From Arsenophonus sp031446125 (GTDB lineage: Bacteria > Pseudomonadota > Gammaproteobacteria > Enterobacterales > Enterobacteriaceae): DNA of 64,000 bases. The notes beneath the pieces are model-generated. The model searched no databases. It was not told the DNA's origin and saw only the letters and a program-made list of their open reading frames with translations. This document shows positions 27,764 to 37,599 of this stretch, in pieces. The DNA is taken from contig CP132909.1 of the NCBI GenBank assembly GCA_031446125.1, positions 124,001 through 188,000 of the forward strand, read 5' to 3'. The stretch's first letter is position 1, and each line of letters starts with the position of its first letter. A program made the position numbers and the translations under genes.

Positions 27764-28270
27764 ATGAGTAGTGAACAGTTATTTTATCAATTAAGTAGAG
27801 ATTTGGGTAATAATTTAAAAAAGAAAAGCAAAATGATAACTTTGGTAGAATCGTGTACAGGAGGATGGATAAGTAAAGTTATTACAGATGTTGCAGGTAG
27901 TTCTGCTTATTTTCAGAAAGGCTTTATTACTTATAGTGATGATGCTAAACATGATATGTTAGGTATTAATAAAACAATTTTAAGTAAATATGGTGCTGTA
28001 AGTGAAGAAGTTGTCATAGATATGGCAAAAAAAGCATTAGTATTAGCAAATGCTGATTTTTCACTTTCAGTTAGTGGTATTGCTGGTCCAAATTGTAACA
28101 CTAATTTAAAACCGATTGGTATGGTCTGGTTTGCTATTTCTAGTAAAAGTTTTTTGAATAATCCAGTAATTACGACGTATTGTTGTTATTTTAAAGGAAA
28201 TCGTTTTCAAATAAGGCGTCAAGCAGTGATTTTTTCGCTTAGAAAATTATTAAAAGAGATAAAAATATAA
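27764..28270 (+). CDS. pncC: Nicotinamide-nucleotide amidase PncC (YgaD, CinA C-terminal family)
   Basis: Deamidates nicotinamide mononucleotide to nicotinate mononucleotide, returning the nicotinamide moiety to NAD synthesis. It is a single CinA-C domain of 168 residues, near the E. coli length (~165). Motifs are LVESCTGGWISKVITDVAGSS with the nucleophile serine region, FITYSDDAKHDMLGI, YGAVSEEVV, and LSVSGIAGPN with the substrate loop. In E. coli recA and recX separate it from alaS; here the next gene is alaS itself. Confidence 0.94.
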   Translation: MSSEQLFYQLSRDLGNNLKKKSKMITLVESCTGGWISKVITDVAGSSAYFQKGFITYSDDAKHDMLGINKTILSKYGAVSEEVVIDMAKKALVLANADFSLSVSGIAGPNCNTNLKPIGMVWFAISSKSFLNNPVITTYCCYFKGNRFQIRRQAVIFSLRKLLKEIKI

Positions 28271-28883
28271 TTTGATATTTAATTTTTTAATATCTACTCT
28301 TTTTTCTAAAAAGGTTTTTTTGTAAAAAAGATCATTAATTTTTTAAGTAATTTTTATAATATATTTTAAAATATATCATGGATCTTTATACAATTAAGAT
28401 GATTGATAATATATAAAAATCAATTTTTATTATTACATATAATAAATTGTTATTATTTGAATTCACATATTTGATAATTTTTTTGTTAATTTGTGTTAGA
28501 ATATTTTTTTAAAAAATCATTTTAATTCATTTTATAAGTATAAAATATTATAAGTATAAAATATAAAATTAAATCATATAAATTATGTAATTGTTTTTTT
28601 CAGTTGTTAAATATTTTTTTTTATTTCTTTAAAAAAAATAATATGATGAAATAACATAAATTGTTATTATCTTAGAGTTTTATTATTTTAGAGATGTTAG
28701 ATTTTATGTTAGATTTTTATAAAAAATTTTAATAAAATTAATCTTGTAATATATCTAAAGTTTAGAAGATAACCATAAATTACAAATTTTAAATTTTATT
28801 TTATTATTAATTATTTATTTGCAAAAAATACTTTTTTTTACTTAACATGCTGAATTTATTTTTGGCTTGATTTTAGGATAATT
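28271..28883. other. Spacer marking the loss of recA and recX
   Basis: 613 bases between pncC and alaS, where E. coli has recA (about 1.06 kb) and recX (about 0.5 kb). No RecA Walker or DNA-binding motif could be found in any frame, so most of both genes has been deleted rather than merely mutated. The last 25 bases carry the alaS ribosome site (AGGATAATT before ATG). Confidence 0.65.
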
Positions 28884-31517
28884 ATGAGTAGTAAAAGTAC
28901 CAATGAGATCCGTCAAGCGTTTCTCGATTTTTTTTGTACCAAAGGGCATAAAATTTTACCTAGCAGTTCATTAGTTCCAAATAATGATTCAACGTTACTT
29001 TTCACTAATGCAGGAATGAATCAATTTAAAGATATATTTCTTGGATTAGAAAAAAGAAATTATTCTAAAGTAGCGACAGCACAACGTTGTGTTCGAGCTG
29101 GTGGTAAACATAATGATTTAAAAAATGTTGGTTATACTACTCGTCATCATACATTTTTTGAAATGTTAGGAAATTTTAGTTTTGGTGATTATTTTAAAAA
29201 AGATGCAATAAAATATGCTTGGGATTTACTTACAAATAAGACATGGTTTAATTTGCCGCAAGAAAAATTTTGGATTACTGTTCATGATTCTGATAATGAA
29301 TCATATAATATTTGGCATAAAGAAATTGGTATTTCATCAAAACGTATTATTCGAATAGGTGATAATAAAGGAATATGTCATTCTTCTGCTAATTTTTGGC
29401 AAATGGGAAATACTGGCCCCTGTGGTCCATGTACTGAAATATTTTATGATTATGGTGAAGATGTTTTTGGTAATCCACCTGGTTCAAAGCAAGATATCGG
29501 TAACCGTTATATTGAAATTTGGAATATTGTATTTATGGAATACAACCGTCATGCTGATGGGCGTCTTACAATTTTGCCTAACCATTCTGTTGATACAGGA
29601 ATGGGGCTTGAACGTATTGTTTCTGTATTGCAATCTGTTAATTCAAATTATGAAATTGATATATTTCGTCAATTAATTTTTTATATTGCTAAAATAATAG
29701 ATTTATCAGATTTGCACAATAAATCATTATTAATAATTGCAGATCATATTAGATCCAGTGTTTTTTTGATCGGCGATGGTGTGTTTCCTTCTAATGAAGG
29801 AAATGGTTATGTATTGCGTCGTATTATTCGTAGAGCAGTTTTTCATGGATATAGATTAGAAATAAAAGAGACTTTTTTTTATAAACTGGTTAAGCCTTTG
29901 ATTAAAGTTATGGGTGCAATATTTGATGAATTAAAAAGTAAACAAAACACTATTGAAATAATACTCAAAAACGAAGAAGAACAGTTCCATAAAACTTTAA
30001 TGCGTGGTTTACAGTTATTAGATCATGAATTATCTAAATTAAATAATAATACTTTGTCTGGAAAAATTGCATTTCGTCTTTATGATACTTATGGTATACC
30101 ATTTGATTTAATTGATGATGTTTGTTCTGAACGTAATATTCAACTTGATAAGTTAGATTTTGATTTTTTCTTAGAAAAACAAAGATTTCAAGCAAGAAAG
30201 TGTAATAATTTTCTTGCTGATTATAATAATATAATTAAAGTAGATATTGATAGCCATTTTTTGGGTTACGAACATAATAAAACAAATGCTATAGTAAAAG
30301 CTATTTTTAGTAATGGTCAATTTGTAAATGTATTAAATAAAAATCAAAAAGGAATTGTTTTTCTTGATAAAACCGTCTTTTATCCTGAATCAGGTGGGCA
30401 AATTGGTGATATAGGAATATTAGAAAATGAAAATTGTGAATTTCTTGTAACTGATACACAAAAATATGCTACAGCAATTGGACATATTGGTAAGTTAAAA
30501 TCTGGATCAATAAGTATTGATCAGTTGATTAAAGCAAAAATTGATACTGTACATCGTTGTGCACTTGAAATGAATCATTCAGCAACTCATTTATTAAATG
30601 CAGCTTTGCGTATTGTATTAGGAAAGCATGTTATTCAAAAAGGATCTTTAGTTAATAATAAATCTTTACGATTTGATTTTTCGCATTTTAAATCATTGAG
30701 CTTATTAGAAATAAATAAAATTGAAGATCTTATAAATTATCAAATTCGCAGAAATCATCTTATTTTAAAAACATTAATGGATATAAATGAGGCAAAGAAA
30801 AAAAACGTCGTTATGTTTTTTGATAAGCAATATGCTAAAGAAGTTCGTGTATTGAGTATAGGGGATTTTTCTAGCGAGTTATGTGTAGGTACACATGTAA
30901 TTCGTACTGGGGATATAGGATTCTTTCGTATTAAGAGTGAATGTGGTATGGCTGCCGGTGTGCGTAGGATAGAAGCAGTAACAGGTCAGGTCGCAATAGA
31001 TTATGTTCATGAAGAACATAATCTATTAACCGATATTTTTCAAGTTTTGAAATGTGAGAAAAAAAATATAATTATAAAACTTCAATTTATTTTAGACACA
31101 ATAAAAAAATTAAAAATGTCTTTAAATATATTTAAAAAAAAAGAATTAATTAAAGAAAAAATATATTTAAAAAAACAAGTAAAAATTATTAAGGGAATTA
31201 ATGTTTTAATTACTCAAGTAAATATTATTGATGTTAAAGAATTACGTATTTTAGTTAATGAATTTAAAAATCAATTGCAATCAGCAGTTATTGTTTTTGG
31301 AAGTATTAATAATAATGAAATTACTGTAATTGTTGGTGTTACAAAAGATTTAAGTTTTAAAATAAAAGCTAATGATATAATTGTATTTATTGCAAAGCAA
31401 ATAGACGGTAAAGGAGGTGGTAATTATGAAATAGCTCAAGTTCGTGGATCTAATATAACGGCAATTTCTGCTGTATTAGCAGCAGTTGAGAAATGGATTA
31501 ATTTACGCTTAAAATAA
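28884..31517 (+). CDS. alaS: Alanyl-tRNA synthetase
   Basis: Charges tRNA-Ala. It has the full length of 877 residues (E. coli ~876). The class II core begins IRQAFLDFFCTKGHKILPSS, with motif 2 around ATAQRCVRAGGKHNDL, HTFFEMLGNFSFGDYFK and motif 3 DTGMGLERI. The editing domain has the zinc pair HSATH and CVGTH. The C-Ala domain ends GKGGGNYEIAQVRGSN. The 3' third is strikingly lysine-rich. The csrA gene follows, as in E. coli. Confidence 0.98.
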   Translation: MSSKSTNEIRQAFLDFFCTKGHKILPSSSLVPNNDSTLLFTNAGMNQFKDIFLGLEKRNYSKVATAQRCVRAGGKHNDLKNVGYTTRHHTFFEMLGNFSFGDYFKKDAIKYAWDLLTNKTWFNLPQEKFWITVHDSDNESYNIWHKEIGISSKRIIRIGDNKGICHSSANFWQMGNTGPCGPCTEIFYDYGEDVFGNPPGSKQDIGNRYIEIWNIVFMEYNRHADGRLTILPNHSVDTGMGLERIVSVLQSVNSNYEIDIFRQLIFYIAKIIDLSDLHNKSLLIIADHIRSSVFLIGDGVFPSNEGNGYVLRRIIRRAVFHGYRLEIKETFFYKLVKPLIKVMGAIFDELKSKQNTIEIILKNEEEQFHKTLMRGLQLLDHELSKLNNNTLSGKIAFRLYDTYGIPFDLIDDVCSERNIQLDKLDFDFFLEKQRFQARKCNNFLADYNNIIKVDIDSHFLGYEHNKTNAIVKAIFSNGQFVNVLNKNQKGIVFLDKTVFYPESGGQIGDIGILENENCEFLVTDTQKYATAIGHIGKLKSGSISIDQLIKAKIDTVHRCALEMNHSATHLLNAALRIVLGKHVIQKGSLVNNKSLRFDFSHFKSLSLLEINKIEDLINYQIRRNHLILKTLMDINEAKKKNVVMFFDKQYAKEVRVLSIGDFSSELCVGTHVIRTGDIGFFRIKSECGMAAGVRRIEAVTGQVAIDYVHEEHNLLTDIFQVLKCEKKNIIIKLQFILDTIKKLKMSLNIFKKKELIKEKIYLKKQVKIIKGINVLITQVNIIDVKELRILVNEFKNQLQSAVIVFGSINNNEITVIVGVTKDLSFKIKANDIIVFIAKQIDGKGGGNYEIAQVRGSNITAISAVLAAVEKWINLRLK

Positions 31518-31681
31518 GTTAAATATTGTAGTTTATTTTTATTGAAATTATATACTTTTGAAACATAATTTAATTAAAAAAATAATTTTTAATATAGAAC
31601 AAATATATTTAATTCAATACTTTAAGTACATTTCATTGCTTTATGTTTTTATGGTGTGATGAATAATAGTAAGAAAACCTA

Positions 31682-31716
31682 AACCCGACTCTTTAAAATT
31701 TCAAGGAGCAAAGAAT
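31682..31716 (+). promoter_or_regulatory. csrA translation-initiation leader, candidate CsrA-binding site
   Basis: The leader has CCCGACTCTTTAAAATTTC followed by the strong site AAGGAGCAAAG before the ATG at 31715. It is far less AT-rich than any other leader in the window. It closely resembles what I recall of the E. coli csrA leader, where CsrA binds GGA motifs including the Shine-Dalgarno and represses itself. Binding here is inferred from that resemblance. Confidence 0.55.
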
Positions 31717-31897
31717 GCTTATTCTGACTCGTCGAGTTGGTGAAACGCTCATGATAGGAGATGAGGTAACAGTAACAGTATTAGGTGTCAAAGGCAATCA
31801 GGTACGTATAGGAGTCAATGCACCGAAAGAAGTTTCTGTTCATCGTGAAGAAATTTATCAAAGAATTCAAGCGGAAAAATCTCAACAAAATAATTAG
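31715..31897 (+). CDS. csrA: Carbon storage regulator CsrA
   Basis: Dimeric RNA-binding protein that blocks or stabilises mRNAs by binding GGA motifs. The 60 residues [20 protein letters not shown] onward are virtually identical to E. coli CsrA (61), including the RNA-contacting R44-type residue in [12 protein letters not shown]. Only the extreme C terminus (SQQNN) differs. The codons remain close to those of E. coli and richer in G/C than the neighbours, suggesting strong constraint. The gene lies between alaS and the tRNA-Ser/tRNA-Arg pair as in E. coli. Confidence 0.97.
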
Positions 31898-32426
31898 TAA
31901 TTTTTTTAAAATATTTTTTAGATATTTATAAATGTGTTTAGGTTAATAATATTTATTAGGTCATTTTGTAATTTTTATGTAATAATTTTTTTTGTTTTCT
32001 ATACTTATAATTTTTAATTATAATTTAATGAGTATAAATATTACATAAAACTGCAAAATCTTTTTTAGTTATTTTTCTTAAATTTATTTATTGTTATTTT
32101 TCTTGAAAAATAAATTAATTATTAATATTAATATAATAGCTAATTAATTAGTTTATATTATAATATAAACGTAAATAAATACTTTTATTATATCATATAA
32201 TATATTTTTGTTAATTACTCTTTTTATTTTGTATTTGATTTTTGATAATAAAAAACATTAATTTTTTTTATTTTATATTAAATCTTGTTATTTTGATTGT
32301 ACATATAATCTAAATATTAAATTTTTTTTTAAAATTGTTTGACTTTTTTTGTTTTAAAAGTAAGATTTAATTCGGAATGAAAGTTATATTATAAATTATA
32401 AATATTGATATGTTATTTAATTATTT
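31898..32426. other. Spacer between csrA and tRNA-Ser
   Basis: 529 bases, AT-rich, no frame or remnant seen. The tRNA promoter (separate entry) is near its right end. I see no obvious csrA terminator. Confidence 0.55.
32339..32366 (+). promoter_or_regulatory. Candidate sigma-70 promoter of the tRNA-Ser/tRNA-Arg unit
   Basis: TTGACT at 32339-32344, 16 bases, then TAAGAT at 32361-32366, about 60 bases before tRNA-Ser. Both hexamers are near consensus and no other pair in the spacer fits as well. Confidence 0.5.
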
Positions 32427-32516
32427 GGTGAGATGGCCGAGTGGTTAAAGGCGCTCCCCTGCTAAGGGAGTATGTATTTAATTATTGCATCGAGGGTTCG
32501 AATCCCTCTCTCACCG
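32427..32516 (+). tRNA. tRNA-Ser (GCU)
   Basis: 90 bases with acceptor stem GGTGAGA/TCTCACC, discriminator G and anticodon GCT (32461-32463) flanked by CTCCCCT and AAGGGAG. A long class II variable arm is followed by the T arm GAGGGTTCGAATCCCTC. It reads AGC/AGU codons. CCA is not encoded. It matches the serV position after csrA in E. coli. Confidence 0.97.
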
Positions 32517-32556
32517 TTTTTCTTGTATTTTAATTTTTGATTGTAAAATTTAATAT

Positions 32557-32630
32557 GCATCCATAGCTCAGTTGGATAGAGTACTCGGCTACGAACCGAG
32601 CGGTCGGAGGTTCGAATCCTTCTGGATGCG
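32557..32630 (+). tRNA. tRNA-Arg (ACG)
   Basis: 74 bases with acceptor stem GCATCCA/TGGATGC and anticodon ACG (32591-32593) in a CTCGG/CCGAG stem. The A at position 34 is converted to inosine by TadA in bacteria, to read CGU/CGC/CGA. It lies 40 bases after tRNA-Ser and is probably cotranscribed. E. coli has several copies at this locus; only one remains. CCA is not encoded. Confidence 0.97.
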
Positions 32631-32646
32631 CTTAAAATATCATAAG

Positions 32647-32680
32647 ACCCTGATAATAAATTCAGGGTTTTGTTTTTTTA
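32647..32680 (+). terminator. Rho-independent terminator after tRNA-Arg
   Basis: A 7-bp stem ACCCTGA (32647-32653) / TCAGGGT (32662-32668) with an 8-base loop, followed by a T-rich run (TTTTGTTTTTTT). It closes the tRNA-Ser/tRNA-Arg unit and is one of the few GC-containing hairpins of the window. Confidence 0.85.
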
Positions 32681-33609
32681 ATATATAATTAAGTTTAACT
32701 AAATATTTTTACAAATTAATAGTAACTAAAATTTATTTTATTATTTATATATTATGTTCCATTTTTTTATTATAAATTTATGTAATAAAAAAAATCACAA
32801 TATTTTTTTTAAAAATATTTTTTTTAAAAAAATTCTATTAATACTGAATCTATAATAATAAATGATATATAATATAAATTCTAACATCATTTTATATCCA
32901 TAATTCGTTATTCAATTTTTCTTAATTTTAAAATATCATGTGCAATGTCTTCTGAAGAATTTTTTTTTATTTATTATTGATTCAGTTATAGAATTTATAA
33001 TTTTTTATCTAAATTTATTATAAATAATAAAAACCTTATAAAATAATTGTATACATTCTAATATGAGAAAAAAAATATAATTTATCAATAATAAAAAAAA
33101 TTAGTACAAGGTATTTTAATAATTTCCAATGTTTTTAGGTTCAGACATTTATAACAAAAAAAATATATTCAGATGTATTATATTTTAACTACTTATATTT
33201 CATTAAAAATATTAGTCATATGTATTTGTGTTCATGAAAATGTAAAATGTTTATTTTGATAATAGAATTTTAAAATATTTAATATTATTCAGCATATATT
33301 ATTATTTTTAAAACATATAAAAATTTTGAATATATGGTTATTTCTGTTTAAATAAAATTTTAGATAAAAGTTATTATAAAAGGTCAAATAATATATTTTT
33401 ATATTATTTATTTTTTAGGACTAAATGATCATAAAGTTTTTGTAAAAATTAGTTTTTTATTTTGATGTATTATCAAATATTTTTTTATATTATAAAAATT
33501 ATTAATGTAATATATTAATTAGAATAATCTAAAAAAACGATAATTGTAATTTTGTAAGCTTAAAGTAATTTTTAAAAAACATTACTGAAATGAATAACGG
33601 GAGGTCGAT
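32681..33609. other. Spacer between tRNA-Arg and gshA
   Basis: 929 bases. In E. coli yqaB and yqaA lie here. No frame or remnant was recognised. Only the last 15 bases have clear function: the strong GGGAGG ribosome site of gshA. Confidence 0.55.
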
Positions 33610-35166
33610 TTGATCCCGAATATATCAAAAGCGATAGGATGGTTAGAAGCACATCCTAATGTTTTGTCTGGCCTTTGTCGAGGTATTGAACGTGAAACAT
33701 TAAGAATTACACCAGAAGGAAAATTGGCCAAATCTCCACATCCTTATGGATTAGGAAAGGCATTAACTCATCCATGGATCACAACTGATTTTGCTGAAGC
33801 TTTATTAGAATTTATCACACCAGCGAATAATAATATTGACTATATTTTAAGATTTTTAAGAGATCTACATCGTTATACAATATCTCATCTTAAGCATGAA
33901 TTAATTTGGCCAATTAGTATGCCTTGTTTTATAGATCATCAACAAAATATTAAACTTGCACAATATGGTGTGTCTAATATTGGTCGTTTTAAAACTTTGT
34001 ACAGAGAGGGGTTAAAAAATCGGTATGGGTCGTTAATGCAAATCATTGCAGGTGTTCATTATAATTTTTCTTTGCCATTTACATTTTGGAGAGCTTTTTG
34101 TAATATTAGGGATTCTCAAGATGCTAAAAACAAAATTTCTGATGGTTATTTTCGATTAATGCGTAATTATTATCGATTCGGGTGGGTCATTCCATATTTG
34201 TTTGGTGCATCACCTGCAATTTGTAGTTCTTTCTTAGATGGTAAAAAACTTCATTTGCCTTTTAAAAAAACTTCAAAAGATACTTATTATTTACCTTATG
34301 CAACGTCATTAAGAATAAGTGATTTAGGATATAATAATCAGTTTCAAAATAATTTTAAAATTACTTTTAATGATTTGACTACTTATGTTGATAATCTTAA
34401 GCAAGCAATTAAAAATCCATCAGAAGAATTTGTAAAATTAGGTATGTATAGTAAAGATGGAAAATATTTACAACTTAATACAAATATTTTACAAATTGAA
34501 AATGAGTTATATACACCTATTCGTCCAAAAAGAGTACCAATTGGTGATGAATCACCATCAGATGCCTTATTAAAAAGAGGTATTGAATATATTGAAATTA
34601 GATCTTTGGATCTTAATCCATTTACTGCTATTGGTATTAATAAAACACAAATGTATTTTCTTGATTTATTTTTAATTTGGTGTGTATTAGCAGATGCGCC
34701 TATGATGGATCAAAAAGAGTTATATAAGTGTCAAAAAAATTGGAACAGAGTAATTCTTGAAGGTCGTAAACCTGGACAAATTATCACTGTTAATTATGGT
34801 AAATCTGTAAGTTCTTTGAAAAAAATTATAAAAAAATTATTTGATGATTTGTTAAAAATTGCTAATGTTTTAGATATTAGTGGTAACACTCATTATTGTG
34901 AAATTTTTTCGCAGTTAATAGTAATGATTGAAAATCCAGAATTGACATATTCCGGACAATTATTACCCCTTATGATTGAAGAAGGTATTATTCAATACGG
35001 TTTAAAATTGGCTAATATTTACTATCAAGAATTAAAAAATGAACCTTATGAAATCATTACTAATATGGAATTTCTAAATGTTAGTAATGCTTCAATTGTA
35101 GAACAATTAAAAATGGAGAAAGAAGATACAATAAATTTTGATGTTTATTTACAGAAATATTTATAA
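33610..35166 (+). CDS. gshA: Glutamate-cysteine ligase
   Basis: First and rate-setting step of glutathione synthesis, joining glutamate and cysteine. The 518 residues equal the E. coli length, with GLCRGIERETLRI, HPWITTDFAEALLEFITP, YREGLKNRYGSLMQIIAGVHYNFSLP (given here as two overlapping family blocks), SPAICSSFL and IEYIEIRSLDLNPF. The start codon is TTG at 33610, preceded by GGGAGG 5-6 bases upstream; I recall that E. coli gshA also starts with TTG, so a weak start has been kept. In E. coli luxS follows; it is absent here. Confidence 0.97.
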   Translation: MIPNISKAIGWLEAHPNVLSGLCRGIERETLRITPEGKLAKSPHPYGLGKALTHPWITTDFAEALLEFITPANNNIDYILRFLRDLHRYTISHLKHELIWPISMPCFIDHQQNIKLAQYGVSNIGRFKTLYREGLKNRYGSLMQIIAGVHYNFSLPFTFWRAFCNIRDSQDAKNKISDGYFRLMRNYYRFGWVIPYLFGASPAICSSFLDGKKLHLPFKKTSKDTYYLPYATSLRISDLGYNNQFQNNFKITFNDLTTYVDNLKQAIKNPSEEFVKLGMYSKDGKYLQLNTNILQIENELYTPIRPKRVPIGDESPSDALLKRGIEYIEIRSLDLNPFTAIGINKTQMYFLDLFLIWCVLADAPMMDQKELYKCQKNWNRVILEGRKPGQIITVNYGKSVSSLKKIIKKLFDDLLKIANVLDISGNTHYCEIFSQLIVMIENPELTYSGQLLPLMIEEGIIQYGLKLANIYYQELKNEPYEIITNMEFLNVSNASIVEQLKMEKEDTINFDVYLQKYL

Positions 35167-35822
35167 ATTGTTGCTGAAATATTTTAAATAGTTAATTAAT
35201 ATTGTATATTATATTTAATTTTTATAAAAATATTGTATTTATATAAGTTAAATTTATGAAAATTTTTCAAGTAAATTAAATTTATGAAATTGAATGAATA
35301 AAAAATATTTCACTCAAGTATTTATTTGAAAAAAATAATTGATATTTTTATAAAAATTAAAAAAAATGTTTTATCAAATAGATTATGAAAATTAATATAA
35401 TTTAATAAAATAAGCAAGAAAATCTAATTGGTTAAAAAAAGAAAAATTTAACATTATTACAATATTTTCTATAAAATATTTATTTTAATAAAATATAAAT
35501 AATATATTAGTGTATAATTATATAAAAGTAATAATCTCATTTAGTATTAAACTTTTATTAGAAATAAAATAATTAATATTTCAGATTATTAAAAGTAAAA
35601 AATTTTTATTTTTGACGTCATGTATTATTCATAATATACAATATAAAAATTTATAATATTAATACTTTTTTTATGCATATCAAAGTATTGGTGTTAATCT
35701 AAATCTGAAGTTTTGTTGATAAAGAATTTTTAAATGTTTTTTATATAAAAAACTTTATTATAAATAGATTGTTATAAATATTTTTAAAGAAAAAATATTA
35801 CTTTTAAGAGAAATTATTATTA
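35167..35822. other. Spacer between gshA and pgm
   Basis: 656 bases joining two ancestral segments. In E. coli seqA lies directly upstream of pgm. I looked for the conserved SeqA C terminus and found no convincing match. The last bases before pgm carry AAGAGAAATT as a possible ribosome site. Confidence 0.5.
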
Positions 35823-37454
35823 ATGCATAAACGTGCTGGGCAAGTTGCTCAACCAAGTGATTTGATTAATGTTAAAAAATTAATCAAACAATATTATTTA
35901 TTAAAACCCCAAATAAAAAATCCCGATCATGTGGTTAAATTTGGTACATCAGGTCATCGTGGTATTGCATTTCGGCATAGTTTTAACGAAGAGCATATTT
36001 TAGCTATCGCACAGGCTATTGTAGAAGTACGTAAATCACATGGTATCACTGGATCTTGTCTAGTTGGAAAAGATACACATGCTTTATCTGATCCTGCTTT
36101 TATGACAATCATTGAAGTAATGATTGCTAATAAGATTAATGTTATTACCCAAGAAGATCAAGGTTTTACACCTACGCCTTCTATTTCTTATGCTATATTA
36201 GATTATAATCGCAAACATAAAAAAAAGGTCGATGGTATACTTATAACACCTTCACATAATCCTCCAGAATATGGAGGTATAAAATATAATTCTCCGTATG
36301 GAGGCCCAGCTGATGAGGCACTTACTTTAGAAATTGAGAAGCGAGCAAACCAATTAATTACGAATCAATTAGAAGGTATTCAACGCATTAATTATCATTT
36401 AGCAATCAAAGATTCTCATTACCATCAAAAAGACTTTGTTAAGCCTTATGTAGTTGCTTTAAATGATGTAATTGATATGGTAGCTATTAAAAAATCAGGA
36501 TTAAAAATAGGCGTAGATCCATTAGGTGGAGCAGGAATAAATTATTGGCAACGTATTAGTGATTATTATGAACTTAATTTGGAGTTAGTAAATAAAGAAA
36601 TTGATCCAACATTTAGTTTTATGCCTCTAGATCATGATGGTGTAATCCGTATGGATTGTTCTTCTCATTGGGCAATGAAAGGTTTATTAGATTTGCGAAA
36701 TAAATTTGATTTAGCATTTGCCAATGATCCCGATCATGATCGTCATGGTATTGTAACACCAGATGGATTAATGAATTCTAATCATTATTTAGTTGTGGCT
36801 ATTGATTATTTATTTCGTCATCGCCCAAAGTGGAAAAAAAATGTTGCGATATGCAAGACTTTGGTTTCTAGTGCAATGATTGATCGTGTAGTATATAATT
36901 TAGGTCGTAAATTAGTAGAAGTTCCGGTTGGGTTTAAATGGTTTGTTGATGGTTTATATCATGGAAAGTATGGTTTTGCTGGTGAAGAGAGTGCTGGTGC
37001 TTCTTTTTTAAAATTTGATGGAACACCTTGGACAACGGACAAGGATGGTATTATTTTGTGTCTTTTAGCAGCTGAAATAACAGCAGTTACAGGTAAAAAT
37101 CCTCAACAACTTTATAAAGAACTTTCTGCAACTTTTGGTGAATATAATTATAGTCGTATTCAATGTAAGGCCAATTATAAACAAAAAAAATCTTTATCTA
37201 AATTAACTGCTAAAATATTATCTACAAATATATTAGCAGGTGATAATATTATAAAAACATTAACTAAAGCATCTGGAAATAATGCTGATATTGGTGGTCT
37301 AAAGGTAATCACCAATTATGGTTGGTTTACTGTTCGTCCGTCTGGTACAGAAGAAGCTTATAAAATTTATTGTGAAAGTTTTCGTAGTGCTAATCATCTC
37401 AAAGTAATTGAAAAAGAAGCCATTGAAATTGTTAATAAAATTATTAATAATTAA
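35823..37454 (+). CDS. pgm: Phosphoglucomutase, alpha-D-glucose phosphate-specific
   Basis: Interconverts glucose 1-phosphate and glucose 6-phosphate, linking glycolysis to nucleotide sugars. The 543 residues compare with about 546 in E. coli. It starts HKRAGQVAQPSDLINV and has the substrate loop VKFGTSGHRG. The phosphoserine loop is ITPSHNPPEYGG, the metal loop is FANDPDHDRHG, the sugar loop is FAGEESAGASFL, and the C-terminal phosphate loop is VRPSGTEEAYK. The family reads DPDYDRHG in the metal loop; the Tyr-to-His change is outside the metal ligands. ybgI follows after 145 bases. Confidence 0.97.
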   Translation: MHKRAGQVAQPSDLINVKKLIKQYYLLKPQIKNPDHVVKFGTSGHRGIAFRHSFNEEHILAIAQAIVEVRKSHGITGSCLVGKDTHALSDPAFMTIIEVMIANKINVITQEDQGFTPTPSISYAILDYNRKHKKKVDGILITPSHNPPEYGGIKYNSPYGGPADEALTLEIEKRANQLITNQLEGIQRINYHLAIKDSHYHQKDFVKPYVVALNDVIDMVAIKKSGLKIGVDPLGGAGINYWQRISDYYELNLELVNKEIDPTFSFMPLDHDGVIRMDCSSHWAMKGLLDLRNKFDLAFANDPDHDRHGIVTPDGLMNSNHYLVVAIDYLFRHRPKWKKNVAICKTLVSSAMIDRVVYNLGRKLVEVPVGFKWFVDGLYHGKYGFAGEESAGASFLKFDGTPWTTDKDGIILCLLAAEITAVTGKNPQQLYKELSATFGEYNYSRIQCKANYKQKKSLSKLTAKILSTNILAGDNIIKTLTKASGNNADIGGLKVITNYGWFTVRPSGTEEAYKIYCESFRSANHLKVIEKEAIEIVNKIINN

Positions 37455-37599
37455 ATACGTGATAATTTAATAGAAAATACAGAATAAGTATTTTATAAAA
37501 ATTTATATAACAATTTAATATACATGTAGATTTTTTAAAAAAGTTAAAGATATATTTTTTTAAAAAAATAAAAAAAATCATAAATAGGATAAATTAATT

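Noticed and set aside
28271..28883. Search for RecA or RecX fragments
   Set aside because: No Walker, L1/L2 or C-terminal RecA motif in any frame; treated as deletion, not pseudogene.
35167..35822. Possible seqA remnant upstream of pgm
   Set aside because: Only an isolated Tyr-Trp pair fits the SeqA C terminus; spacing and neighbours do not agree, unlike rimP.
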